Assembly: GCA_028285205.1 (NCBI GenBank) | Contig: JANQQA010000019.1 | Coordinates: 1 to 49,414, forward strand | Reading direction: 5' to 3' | DNA length: 49,414 nt | Origin: Bythopirellula sp. | GTDB lineage: Bacteria > Planctomycetota > Planctomycetia > Pirellulales > Lacipirellulaceae | Shown here: positions 25,670-33,635 of the stretch, one piece after another | Layout of the letters: each line of letters starts with the position of its first letter | How positions within the stretch are numbered: the first letter of the stretch is position 1 | The notes under the pieces: model-generated | What the model saw: the letters and a program-made list of their open reading frames with translations, nothing else | Told to the model about the DNA's origin: nothing | Databases searched by the model: none | Program-made: the position numbers and the translations under genes

Positions 25670-27997
25670 ATGAACGAAGCCGAAACCAGAGCCGAGCTAA
25701 TCGACCCTGCTCTCGCTGCCGCAGGCTGGGGAGTCGTCGAGGATTCGCGCATCCGCCGCGAACATATCTGCCCCGGTCGAATTCAGCTTGGCGGGCGGCG
25801 GAGCAAACCACTGTCGGCTGATTACGTCCTCGTCTATCGCGGCCGTAAGCTGGCCGCACTGGAAGCCAAGAGCGACGAGAAGGAAGTTGGGGAAGGAGTC
25901 GGGCAGGCGAAGGATTACGCAGCCCGACTGAATTTGGACACTGCCCTGGCCGCCAATGGTCGTGAGATTTACCAAATCTGTATGAAGACGGGCCAGGAAG
26001 GTCCTGTCGATCGTTTCCCGACTCCGCAAGAGCTATGGGATAAGACGTTCATTGTTCAGAACGAATGGCGAGATACGTTTACCGCCGAGCCATACAACGA
26101 TGTCAGCGGAACGAAGCCACCCCGATTCTACCAACAGAACGCCGTTGAGTCGGTTCTTGACGCGGTCGCCGAGGGCCGCGATCGAATGCTGCTTACGCTT
26201 GCCACCGGGACAGGCAAAACTTTCATTGCTTTCCAGATTGCGTGGAAGCTTTTCCAGACGCGCTGGAATCTGCTGCGGGATGGTACGCGTCGTCCACGAA
26301 TTCTATTTCTTGCCGATCGTAACATTCTAGCCAACCAAGCGTTCAACGCGTTTTCGGCGTTTCCAGAAGATGCATTGGTTCGCATCAAACCGAATGAGAT
26401 CAAGAAAGATGGCCGCGTTCCCACGAATGGCAGCATCTTCTTCACGATCTTTCAGACGTTCATGAGTGGACCCGAAAAAGATGACGGGACCCGCGAACCG
26501 TACTTCGGCCAGTATCCAACCGATTATTTTGATTTCATTATCATCGACGAATGTCATCGAGGTGGTGCGCATGACGAGAGCAATTGGCGTGGTATCTTGG
26601 AATACTTCTCGCCAGCCGTTCAACTTGGGCTGACCGCCACACCCAAGAGAAAACCGTACAACGCGGATACTTACAAGTATTTCAGCGAACCGGTGTACAC
26701 TTACTCGCTAAAAGATGGCATCAACGACGGTTTCCTAACACCGTTCAAAGTCAAACGGATTCAGATGACGATTGACGAGTATCTCTACACCGCCGATGAC
26801 GAAGTGCTTGAAGGTGAGCCAGAAGTTGGGAAGAAGTACACGGAATCGGACTTCAACCGCATTATCGAAATGAAGGAACGCGAACAAGCTCGCGTAAAGG
26901 AGTTTCTACGGCAAGCGAACCAGAATGAGAAGGCGATTGTATTCTGTGCCAAGCAAGGCCATGCAGCGCTGGTCCGCGAATTCATCAACCAGCACAGTGA
27001 AAGCACGAATCCGCTTTACTGCTGTCGTGTCACGGCAAACGACGGCAAGCTAGGTGAGCAGCATCTCAAAACCTTCCAAGACAACGAGAAGACGATTCCA
27101 ACGATTCTGACCACTTCTCGCAAGCTCTCAACTGGCGTCGACGCACCCGAAGTCCGCAATATCGTATTCCTACGTCCGTGCGAGAATATGATCGAATTCA
27201 AGCAGATCATCGGTCGCGGAACGCGTCTCTATGATGGAAAGTATTACTTCACTATCTACGACTTCGTTGGTGCGTATCAGAATTTTCTCGACCCAGAATG
27301 GGACGGCGAGCCGATCGACGCTGATCCACCTCAACCACGTCCGCCACGTGGCCAGGACGACGGGGACAATGCTGATGGCAGTGATGCGGTAGACCCTCCC
27401 CCACGTCCTCAGAAAATCAGAATTAAACTCTCTGACGGCAAGGTCAGACAGATTCAATCGATGACCGCGACTTCGTTCTGGAGTCCCGACGGCCGACCTA
27501 TCTCAGCGGAAGAGTTCCTGGAGAGCTTGTTCGGCAAGCTGCCAGAATTCTATTCATCTGAGGCAGAGCTTCGGGAGATTTGGTCGAGACCGGAAACACG
27601 CAAGGCGTTGCTAGAGAAGCTCGACGAAGCTGGCTATGGAATCGAAGCGTTGAATACTCTTCGCGACTTGATCGCCGCTCCAGACAGCGATTTGTTTGAC
27701 GTTCTTGAATACGTATCTTATGCGATCAACCCTCTCACACGGGCTGCCAGAGTTGCGGCGGCAGAATCAGATATCTACGCATCTTTGACTGATGAGCAGC
27801 GAGAGTTCGTCGAGTTTGTACTGTCGCGGTACATAGAAACCGGCGTCGAGGTACTGAGTATCGACTTGCTACCTGAGCTACTGGAGATCAAATACGAAGC
27901 TCTCACTGACGCGACACAACGACTTGGAGGCGTCGATCAAATCCGCAACACATTTATTGAATTCCAGAAGTTTCTCTATCAGCAGCTGGCAGCATAA
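25670..27997 (+). CDS. hsdR: Type I restriction-modification system, endonuclease/translocase subunit
   Basis: A 775-residue R subunit. The N-terminal PD-(D/E)xK nuclease is visible as Asp51 (SADYVLVYRG) with Glu65-x-Lys67 (LEAKS). The SF2 motor follows: Walker A LATGTGKT (about 176-183), DEAH-type box DECHRGG, TATPKR, and motif VI IGRGTRLYDG. A C-terminal helical domain binds the methylase. The length is shorter than EcoKI-type HsdR and fits the EcoEI/EcoR124-like group. The frame is intact. Without functional HsdS it should not be loaded on DNA. Confidence 0.95.
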   Translation: MNEAETRAELIDPALAAAGWGVVEDSRIRREHICPGRIQLGGRRSKPLSADYVLVYRGRKLAALEAKSDEKEVGEGVGQAKDYAARLNLDTALAANGREIYQICMKTGQEGPVDRFPTPQELWDKTFIVQNEWRDTFTAEPYNDVSGTKPPRFYQQNAVESVLDAVAEGRDRMLLTLATGTGKTFIAFQIAWKLFQTRWNLLRDGTRRPRILFLADRNILANQAFNAFSAFPEDALVRIKPNEIKKDGRVPTNGSIFFTIFQTFMSGPEKDDGTREPYFGQYPTDYFDFIIIDECHRGGAHDESNWRGILEYFSPAVQLGLTATPKRKPYNADTYKYFSEPVYTYSLKDGINDGFLTPFKVKRIQMTIDEYLYTADDEVLEGEPEVGKKYTESDFNRIIEMKEREQARVKEFLRQANQNEKAIVFCAKQGHAALVREFINQHSESTNPLYCCRVTANDGKLGEQHLKTFQDNEKTIPTILTTSRKLSTGVDAPEVRNIVFLRPCENMIEFKQIIGRGTRLYDGKYYFTIYDFVGAYQNFLDPEWDGEPIDADPPQPRPPRGQDDGDNADGSDAVDPPPRPQKIRIKLSDGKVRQIQSMTATSFWSPDGRPISAEEFLESLFGKLPEFYSSEAELREIWSRPETRKALLEKLDEAGYGIEALNTLRDLIAAPDSDLFDVLEYVSYAINPLTRAARVAAAESDIYASLTDEQREFVEFVLSRYIETGVEVLSIDLLPELLEIKYEALTDATQRLGGVDQIRNTFIEFQKFLYQQLAA

Positions 27998-28113
27998 CGT
28001 CAGCAAACTTTGTGACCCGTCCGAAACTCCAACATCGCGATTTGTACCGAAGGACAATCTGCAAATTATCATTGTAGATGCAGGGCACTCTTCTCACTCT
28101 GGAGTTCCCCAAA

Positions 28114-28593
28114 ATGATATCGCAGAACGACGAATTAAATCGCATACATGAGTCTCTTTCAACGCTACTCGTCACTCAGACGAGACTGACAGTTGAGTTT
28201 GAGGATGTCCTCCAAAGCCTTACCGAGATTCTGAGGTCCACGGATACGCCGCCAGTGACCTCGTTCTCGCGAAAGTCGCAAGCACGTGGTCCGCATGTGA
28301 ACCATCGAAAGATGGAAATCTCATGGAAGGGCCGAAGCTGTTTTCTGTCCAACAGCGTACTACTCCGCCTAGCTGGACGCCTCGCGCAGACGCCAAACAT
28401 ATTGGTTTCTCATACTACTCTGCTGGATGAAGTATGGGGCTCTATCCGCAGTCAATCCACAATCCGCGGCGCTGCGAAAAGGCTCAGAGACCGTCTTATC
28501 GCGGCGGGTATGACTGATCTAGCAGAAGCGATCGATGGCAGTGTTCATGGCCACTATCGTTTGAATCTTGTTCGAGAAAAAGCGGAAGATTGA
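28114..28593 (+). CDS. Winged-helix protein (OmpR-type C-terminal domain without a receiver)
   Basis: About 159 residues. ATG 28114 is chosen because GGAG lies nine bases upstream; an earlier in-frame ATG at 28078 is possible. Residues 1-60 form a heptad-like helical part. The C-terminal 90 residues fit the OmpR/PhoB winged-helix pattern: short strands (ISWKGRSCFLSN), helix LLRLAGRLAQ, then LLDEVWGSIRSQSTIRGAAK as helix and recognition helix, and the hairpin GSVHGHYRLNL. There is no phosphoacceptor domain. It lies just before the recombinase-ParB trio (111-base gap), in the same direction, and may regulate it. Target unknown. Confidence 0.6.
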   Translation: MISQNDELNRIHESLSTLLVTQTRLTVEFEDVLQSLTEILRSTDTPPVTSFSRKSQARGPHVNHRKMEISWKGRSCFLSNSVLLRLAGRLAQTPNILVSHTTLLDEVWGSIRSQSTIRGAAKRLRDRLIAAGMTDLAEAIDGSVHGHYRLNLVREKAED

Positions 28594-28704
28594 ACAGCTA
28601 TCGAACGCCGTTCAAACGTGAATCAAACAGTAACTGATTACTATCGGTTATCAAACCGTTGTCCGTTTCTCTAGATCGCCCAGAGTGAAGCAGGAGATGA
28701 TTCC

Positions 28705-30267
28705 GTGAGCAAAGAAAGAGATGGAGGAGCTGTATCGCGAAAGAAGTCCCGTAGGGCCGCTCAGTACGTGCGGATGTCGACTGAGCATCAGCAGTATTCG
28801 ACGGCAAATCAACAAGATGCGATTGGCGACTACGCGGCACAACGTGGCTTTGAGATTGTGACCACGTACGAAGATAGTGGGAAGAGTGGACTGAGCCTTG
28901 CCGGCAGGTCGTCGCTGCAACAGATGATAAAGGATGTAGAGTCGGGAGATGCAAATTACGATGCGATTCTCGTCTACGACATCAGTCGTTGGGGACGATT
29001 CCAAGACGCCGATGAAAGCGCCTACTACGAATACATGTGCCGACGTGCGGGCATTGAAGTCCACTACTGTGCGGAGCAGTTTGAAAATGACGGCAAGCCG
29101 ACATCTGCAATCATCAAGACTGTAAAACGGGCAATGGCGGGTGAGTATAGCCGAGAGCTGTCATCCAAAGTCTTCAAGGGGCAATGTCGCCTTATCGAAC
29201 TCGGGTGTCGACAAGGCGGTGCGCCGGGGTATGGATTGCGACGGATGCTAGTTGACCAGCACGGCAATGAAAAAGGCATTCTAAATCGTGGCGAGTATAA
29301 GAGCCTGCAGACCGATCGCGTCAAACTTATCCTCGGACCGGCCGATGAGATCAAGGTAGTCCAACGAATCTATGAGCTATTCGTAGCGCAAGGAAAACGC
29401 GAATCGGAAATTGCAGAAATCCTCAACGTCAGCGGTCTGAGTACGGACTTAGGCCGACCCTGGAATCGCGGTACTGTTAGGCAAATCCTTACCAACGAAA
29501 AGTACATTGGCAACAATGTCTACAATCGCACCTCATTCAAGCTGAAGCGCAAGCACCTTCGCAACGATCCAGCACAGTGGATTCGTAAGGATAAGGCGTT
29601 CCCGCCGCTAGTCAGCGACGAGCTCTTCTTCACAGCTAGGGGCATTATTCAAGAGCGCAATCGGCGCTACAGCGATGATGAGCTTATCGAAAAGCTAAGG
29701 AGTCTTGCGGCAAGCAACAACTCTCTCTCTGCGGCAATAATCGACGCGGCGGAGGGCATGCCACCAGCCGCAGCCTACAGATCGCGATTCGGCAGCTTGC
29801 TGACGGCTTATCATCGAGCAGGCTTCGTTCCCGATAGAAACTATGAGTACATCGAAATCAACAAACGCCTGCGTGAGAAGCATCCGCACATGACGGAAGA
29901 CGTGACTCGGCAACTGAGTGCCGCTGGCGCGAATGTGGAGCTGCATCCAGAGACCGGCTTCTTGCTCATCAACGGCGAGTATAGTGCGTCAATTACGCTC
30001 TCGCGATGTCGTTCTACAGCATCTGGTGCATTGCGTTGGCTGGTTCAACTAGATCAACGCTTCGCTCCAGATATCACCATCCTTGCAAGGATGGATAGCA
30101 CGAACGCTCAGCCAAGCGATTTCTATCTGTTGCCGATCATGGACATCCAATCACCAAAGCTGTTGCTATGTGAAACGAACGGCACCTATCTGGACACATA
30201 TCAGTATGGCAATCTCGACTATTTCTCATCCATTGCAAAAAGACATCCAATTGAGATCGCAGCATGA
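28705..30267 (+). CDS. Large serine recombinase, first gene of a recombinase-ParB-RepB trio
   Basis: A 520-residue recombinase. The GTG start at 28705 is supported by CAGGAG at 28691-28696. The catalytic resolvase domain (about 17-165) has AAQYVRMSTEHQ with Ser25, DISRWGRF and GEYSRELSSKV. A Recombinase domain follows (about 185-300: QRIYELFVAQGKRESEIAEI, then WNRGTVRQILTNEKYIGN). The classic Cys zinc ribbon is missing; instead there is a long C-terminal domain (about 320-520) ending PIMDIQSPKLLLCETNG... with no motif I recognise. The stop overlaps the next gene by 4 bases (ATGA). From memory, close relatives with the same neighbours are frequent in Alphaproteobacteria; I know of no described function. 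It is not the island integrase, which is the tyrosine type at attL. Confidence 0.88.
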   Translation: MSKERDGGAVSRKKSRRAAQYVRMSTEHQQYSTANQQDAIGDYAAQRGFEIVTTYEDSGKSGLSLAGRSSLQQMIKDVESGDANYDAILVYDISRWGRFQDADESAYYEYMCRRAGIEVHYCAEQFENDGKPTSAIIKTVKRAMAGEYSRELSSKVFKGQCRLIELGCRQGGAPGYGLRRMLVDQHGNEKGILNRGEYKSLQTDRVKLILGPADEIKVVQRIYELFVAQGKRESEIAEILNVSGLSTDLGRPWNRGTVRQILTNEKYIGNNVYNRTSFKLKRKHLRNDPAQWIRKDKAFPPLVSDELFFTARGIIQERNRRYSDDELIEKLRSLAASNNSLSAAIIDAAEGMPPAAAYRSRFGSLLTAYHRAGFVPDRNYEYIEINKRLREKHPHMTEDVTRQLSAAGANVELHPETGFLLINGEYSASITLSRCRSTASGALRWLVQLDQRFAPDITILARMDSTNAQPSDFYLLPIMDIQSPKLLLCETNGTYLDTYQYGNLDYFSSIAKRHPIEIAA

Positions 30268-31157
30268 ACTACGAGCGAGAGGACAACATCAGAATGATCC
30301 CTCTGTCGGATATCGCACTCGTCAATCCGCGCGAACGAGGTCAAAGAAAGTACCGACAGATCGTCAACAACATCGCGAATCTGGGTCTTAAGAAACCCAT
30401 CACTGTTACACCAAAAGGAAACGGCTCCGACGGCAAGTATTATCTGGTGTGTGGGCAAGGGCGTCTGGAAGCGTATCAATCATTAGGCGAGGAAATGGTG
30501 CCAGCGATCGTCGTTCATGTGACACGAGAAAAACTCTTTCTGATGAGCCTGGTTGAGAACCTAGCGCGTCGGCAGCACACAACGCTCGAATTAGTTGGCG
30601 AGATTGGTGCATTGAAGGAGCGAGGATATACCTTCGTCCAGATCGCCAAGAAAATTGACATGGAAGTATCTTACGTGCGTGGAATTGCGAAGCTCTTGAA
30701 ACAGGGTGAAGAGAAGCTTCTTAACGCCGTAGAACAAGGGAAGATTCCACTCAACGTCGCTATCACGATTGCTACCTCCGATGATCGCGAAGTCCAACAG
30801 GCACTAACCGAGGCTTACGAGGCGAACGAACTCAAAGGGCAGAAGTTAATCAATGCACGGAAGCTCATTGAAAACCGTAAGACATCTGGCAAGAAGCTCA
30901 ACGGTAGACCACGGAACAACTCGACGAATGGAATGTCTGGGAAGAGCTTGTTGAAGACATACCAAGAGGAAGCCTCCAGACAGAGAGTGTTGATTCAGAA
31001 GTCGAAGCTCAGCGAGACCCGATTGCTGTTTGTGATTTCTTCCTTGCGGCAGCTACTTTCAGACGTGAGCTTTATTGAAATCTTGAAAGCCGAGTCGTTT
31101 GACACGCTACCAGGTCCACTTCACCAGCAAATCTTTGAGCAAGGAGAATTGTCGTGA
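30264..31157 (+). CDS. ParB N-terminal domain protein with RepB-like C-terminus (first of two)
   Basis: A 297-residue protein. The ParB N-terminal fold is visible at about 10-90: IPLSDIALVNPRERG, LGLKKPITV, CGQGRLEAYQSLG (in place of the GERRxRA box) and MSLVENLARRQHT (the ENLxR box). A ParB helix-turn-helix follows (GYTFVQIAKKIDMEVSYVRG). The C-terminal half resembles the RepB partition protein (LKTYQEEASRQRVLIQKSKL, then RLLFVISSLRQLL). The CTP-binding box lacks the double Arg, so nucleotide-dependent clamp sliding may be altered. No ParA gene adjoins this trio. Overlaps of 4 bases at both ends make it translationally coupled to both neighbours. Confidence 0.85.
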   Translation: MNYEREDNIRMIPLSDIALVNPRERGQRKYRQIVNNIANLGLKKPITVTPKGNGSDGKYYLVCGQGRLEAYQSLGEEMVPAIVVHVTREKLFLMSLVENLARRQHTTLELVGEIGALKERGYTFVQIAKKIDMEVSYVRGIAKLLKQGEEKLLNAVEQGKIPLNVAITIATSDDREVQQALTEAYEANELKGQKLINARKLIENRKTSGKKLNGRPRNNSTNGMSGKSLLKTYQEEASRQRVLIQKSKLSETRLLFVISSLRQLLSDVSFIEILKAESFDTLPGPLHQQIFEQGELS

Positions 31158-32062
31158 GTCATAAGGTTAGCCTCGCATGTGAGACAGAATTAAAGACGAT
31201 CGACACCGATGCCATACTCCCTTTGCGGCACATTGCATCGGGAACAAGAAAATCCCCAAAATACAATCGAATAGCATCCTCTATCAGAGAAATGGGCATA
31301 ATTGAACCCATAGTGGTGTTCCCTAGTAAGGACCAAAGCGGGCGATACATACTTCTCGACGGTCACATTCGATTAGATATATTGCTTCAACTGCATGCGA
31401 AGACAGTGGCTTGCTTGATATCTACTGACGACGAGGCGTTTACCTACAATCACCGCGTCAGTCGGCTCTCAGCTATTCAAGAGCATTTCATGATCCTGAA
31501 GGCGATCAAGAATGGAGTCACTGAGGAAGAGATTGCGCAGACGCTCAACATCGACGTCTCAAAAATCCGCGCAAAGAGAGATTTATTGAAGGGAGTATGT
31601 CCCGAGGCGGTGAAACTATTGAAGGAGCGACGCATTGGCGCGGAATCGCTGCGTCAGATTCGCAAAGTGAAATCAATGCGTCAGATTGAAATGTGCGAGC
31701 TGATGAATGCCGCCCAAAACCATTCCCAAGACTATGTTAAGTGTCTCGTCGCAGCGACACCCAAGGAACAGCTAGTTGACCCGGAAGAGCCGAGAGAGGT
31801 CGGCGACTTGTTGCCGAAGGACCTGGCAAGAATGGAACGAGAGATGGAATCGTTGAGCCAGGATTTCCGAGCAATTGAGAAGACGCATAGTGACAACGTC
31901 TTGAAGCTCGTCGTTGCTGTAGGGTATTTGAAGAAACTACTCGACAATGTTCGTGTAGTTCGCTACCTAGCATCGAAGTACCCCGAAATCCTGTATGAGC
32001 TTCAGAAAATCGCCGAATCGAAGAGTTTAGCTGAACTGCCTGCCGATGGGTGCAATTCCTGA
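31154..32062 (+). CDS. ParB/RepB-like protein (second of two)
   Basis: A 302-residue protein starting at GTG 31154 within the stop of the preceding gene. The ParB-like N-terminal region reads PLRHIASGTRKSPKY, REMGIIEPIVVFPS and ILLDGHIRLDIL, with DGHIR replacing the GERR box, then RLSAIQEHFMILKAIKNG. A helix-turn-helix follows (VTEEEIAQTLNIDVSKIRAK), then the RepB-type C-terminal domain (VKCLVAATPKEQLV and a long helix with MEREMESLSQDFRAIEK). It differs strongly from the first ParB-like protein, so the two are not recent duplicates and probably have distinct roles, perhaps as a heteromer. It is the last gene before attR. Confidence 0.83.
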   Translation: MSHKVSLACETELKTIDTDAILPLRHIASGTRKSPKYNRIASSIREMGIIEPIVVFPSKDQSGRYILLDGHIRLDILLQLHAKTVACLISTDDEAFTYNHRVSRLSAIQEHFMILKAIKNGVTEEEIAQTLNIDVSKIRAKRDLLKGVCPEAVKLLKERRIGAESLRQIRKVKSMRQIEMCELMNAAQNHSQDYVKCLVAATPKEQLVDPEEPREVGDLLPKDLARMEREMESLSQDFRAIEKTHSDNVLKLVVAVGYLKKLLDNVRVVRYLASKYPEILYELQKIAESKSLAELPADGCNS

Positions 32063-32201
32063 TACTGTACCGCATGCCAATCGCTACGAAATCGGAAATG
32101 TAGAATGACGCGAGGTGTGTGATTCAGGCCGCCGCAGCATGCTGATCCACAGCCCAAGATGCCGCGCAACCGACTGAGTAGATTGACGGCGCCTTCCAAA
32201 G

Positions 32202-32223
32202 CTACAGTAAATCTACAGTAAAC
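32202..32223. repeat. Right arm-type repeats (CTACAGTAAA x2)
   Basis: CTACAGTAAAT at 32202-32212 and CTACAGTAAAC at 32213-32223 match the pair inside the left end (15193-15215). A further TACTGT-GT-ACAGTA dyad at 32294-32307 adds inverted copies beside the core. Likely integrase arm sites. Confidence 0.75.
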
Positions 32224-32316
32224 TCAGTACAAACCAGCCTATTGTGTACACTAGTCAGCTGCGTTATTCTCGGGAAATACGTGCTTTCGGTCCTACTGTG
32301 TACAGTATTTGGGTTG

Positions 32317-32362
32317 CTGGGGGTCAAAAGGTCGCTGGTTCGAGTCCAGTCGGCCCGACTTA
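32317..32362 (+). repeat. attR: right copy of the 46-bp direct repeat (tRNA-Pro 3' part)
   Basis: Identical over 46 bases to 15101-15146. It contains only the 3' part of the tRNA from the anticodon loop on, so it is not a functional tRNA. It marks the right end of the island. Confidence 0.95.
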
Positions 32363-32525
32363 GAATGCAGTGGGTTTCTCAAAACACCCGCTCAACCCGA
32401 GGGTGCAAGTGCAAAGAAATGCCGCGCTGCCGGACGCAACCCGGTGACGCCTCGTGCAAACTTTTCAGCCTGCCGTCAAGATTGCTCTTGCCGCTGGAAG
32501 GTCCAACAGCCCCCGGAACTCTCCT

Positions 32526-32618
32526 CGTCGTCCGCGGCTTTGCAATCGCTCGCAAAACCAAAGCTGGTACGTCCAGATCGACGGACGGCAAATCCCTCTC
32601 GGAACTGACCGCGACGCT
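32526..32618 (+). pseudogene. Remnant of a tyrosine integrase N-terminus
   Basis: One frame reads RRPRLCNRSQNQSWYVQIDG followed by RQIPLGTDRDA, which matches the arm-binding start of planctomycete integrases (compare WYWKARKAWYVCIHGKQHKL in the left integrase). No catalytic part follows. It lies about 160 bases past attR, the same offset as the island integrase from attL, suggesting an older element in the same site. Confidence 0.55.
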
Positions 32619-33487
32619 CGATATTCGCATGATGACCATCAAGCTTGCAGATCTGCGAATCTCACCGCGTGCGGCACCGATCACGGTCGACCCCTCGGTT
32701 GGGGTTTTGCAACACATTCAGCGGACACGCCTTTCTGTTGCAAAAATCCGGCACCGTCTGTGCAGGCAGAGTTTGTAAGTCTTATGGCTAACATGGGTTA
32801 GGAATTCTCCTTTACAATTAAGGGCCTTGCTTTTCGGAATTCAGACGTCGAAATTGTCCGAATACCCTTCGGCGCCTTTGCGTTAAGTCATACTACTGCT
32901 GTGATTTACATTTCCGGATCGTGATTCCGAAAATTCCTGTGTCGTCCTAAATCTCGGTGTTGCTCGCTCGCCAAGCGCGCATGCGCGATCACTCGGCCAA
33001 GTGCACTCGCATCGCGGGTGGTACTCACGAGTAATTCAATGGAAGTGAAAACACTAGCGCGATTCTACGAAAAGCGGTGGCCCAATTTCAACGGAAAAGT
33101 TGGGAAGATTCACCACAGAGTCACGGTGGACACGGAAGAGAAATGGCCACGGATGAACGCGGATGGCAAGGGACGGCTGCCGTTGGGTTCATGCGTGCTG
33201 CAGCATACTTAGGTTGCCTCACAGCAAAGAAGGCGAGAGTCAGGACGACGAAACGGCTGCGCATTGGCCGAGCGCGCAAGAGCGAACTTCATGAGGGGCA
33301 ACGCTAGAACCTCCACTCGGGCAAGGGAGCACCTCGCTGGGAGCGAACTGGCCACAGAGAAACAAGCCTCATCAGATTGCTGATGGTCTGGACGGCAGGG
33401 TGGCCGAGCGGAGAGTCAGCCGAAATTATCGTGGTTGCAGCCCGCGGCACTGAAACATCCGCTCCAAAAAAACTTCAAAAACCCTGT

Positions 33488-33505
33488 TGACTGCACGTGC
33501 AGTCA
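33488..33505. promoter_or_regulatory. 18-bp perfect palindrome, candidate LacI-family operator
   Basis: TGACTGCACGTGCAGTCA is a perfect palindrome with a central CG, the form preferred by LacI-family regulators. It lies 130 bases before the DUF1559 gene that opens the carbohydrate cluster, which encodes a LacI-type regulator at 41308. No second copy was spotted before the other genes of the cluster. Confidence 0.5.
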
Positions 33506-33569
33506 TGTTTAGGCTATTCCCTGTCGCTCATCAGTAACTGCGGTGGTCTTCCCGTTCGCCGACATGCGT

Positions 33570-33591
33570 GCCAGCGTGTCGACACGCTGGC
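33570..33591. repeat. 22-bp perfect palindrome followed by TTTT
   Basis: Left half GCCAGCGTGTC, right half GACACGCTGGC, no loop, followed by TTTT. Read on the plus strand it could fold as a terminator or attenuator hairpin in the leader of the DUF1559 gene. It may also be a dispersed palindromic element. Confidence 0.6.
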
Positions 33592-33635
33592 TTTTGGAAG
33601 TGTGTCCAACCTTTCAAAAAGGAGATAGTAAGTCG

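Larger units (their letters stand above)
15101..32362. mobile_element. 17.2 kb integrative genomic island in tRNA-Pro with Prim-Pol, type I R-M and a recombinase-ParB trio
   Basis: The element is bounded by a perfect 46-bp direct repeat covering the 3' part of tRNA-Pro. An integrase gene begins about 120 bases inside the left repeat, and matching CTACAGTAAA arm repeats lie inside both ends. Gene content: integrase (amber-interrupted), excisionase-like protein, two zinc-ribbon proteins, Prim-Pol, AlpA-like regulator, iteron-like repeats, small resolvase, hsdM/hsdS/fic/hsdR, winged-helix protein, large serine recombinase, and two ParB-like proteins. No phage structural, packaging or conjugation genes are seen. 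The make-up resembles satellite or integrative elements that replicate with a Prim-Pol and carry defence genes. It could also be a decayed integrated plasmid. Confidence 0.92.
32363..33635. other. Gene-poor scar region right of the island
   Basis: No intact gene supported. Contents seen: an integrase remnant (32526-32618); a terminator-like ACCCC-TCGGTT-GGGGT stem followed by Ts at about 32690-32714; a 12-bp palindrome of alternating G/C with a central AT (32976-32987); a segment rich in CACGG/CGCGGATG words at about 33107-33175, of a type often dispersed in planctomycete genomes; a tRNA-Ser-like 5' fragment (33395-33411); and two strong palindromes before the next gene. Confidence 0.6.

Noticed and set aside
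32242..32778. 178-codon open frame across attR
   Set aside because: It reads through the tRNA repeat and the scar region, so it cannot be a conserved protein; only the integrase-like piece in another frame was kept as a remnant.
33077..33307. 76-codon open frame
   Set aside because: It lies over dispersed-repeat-like DNA, with low-complexity composition and no ribosome-binding site.
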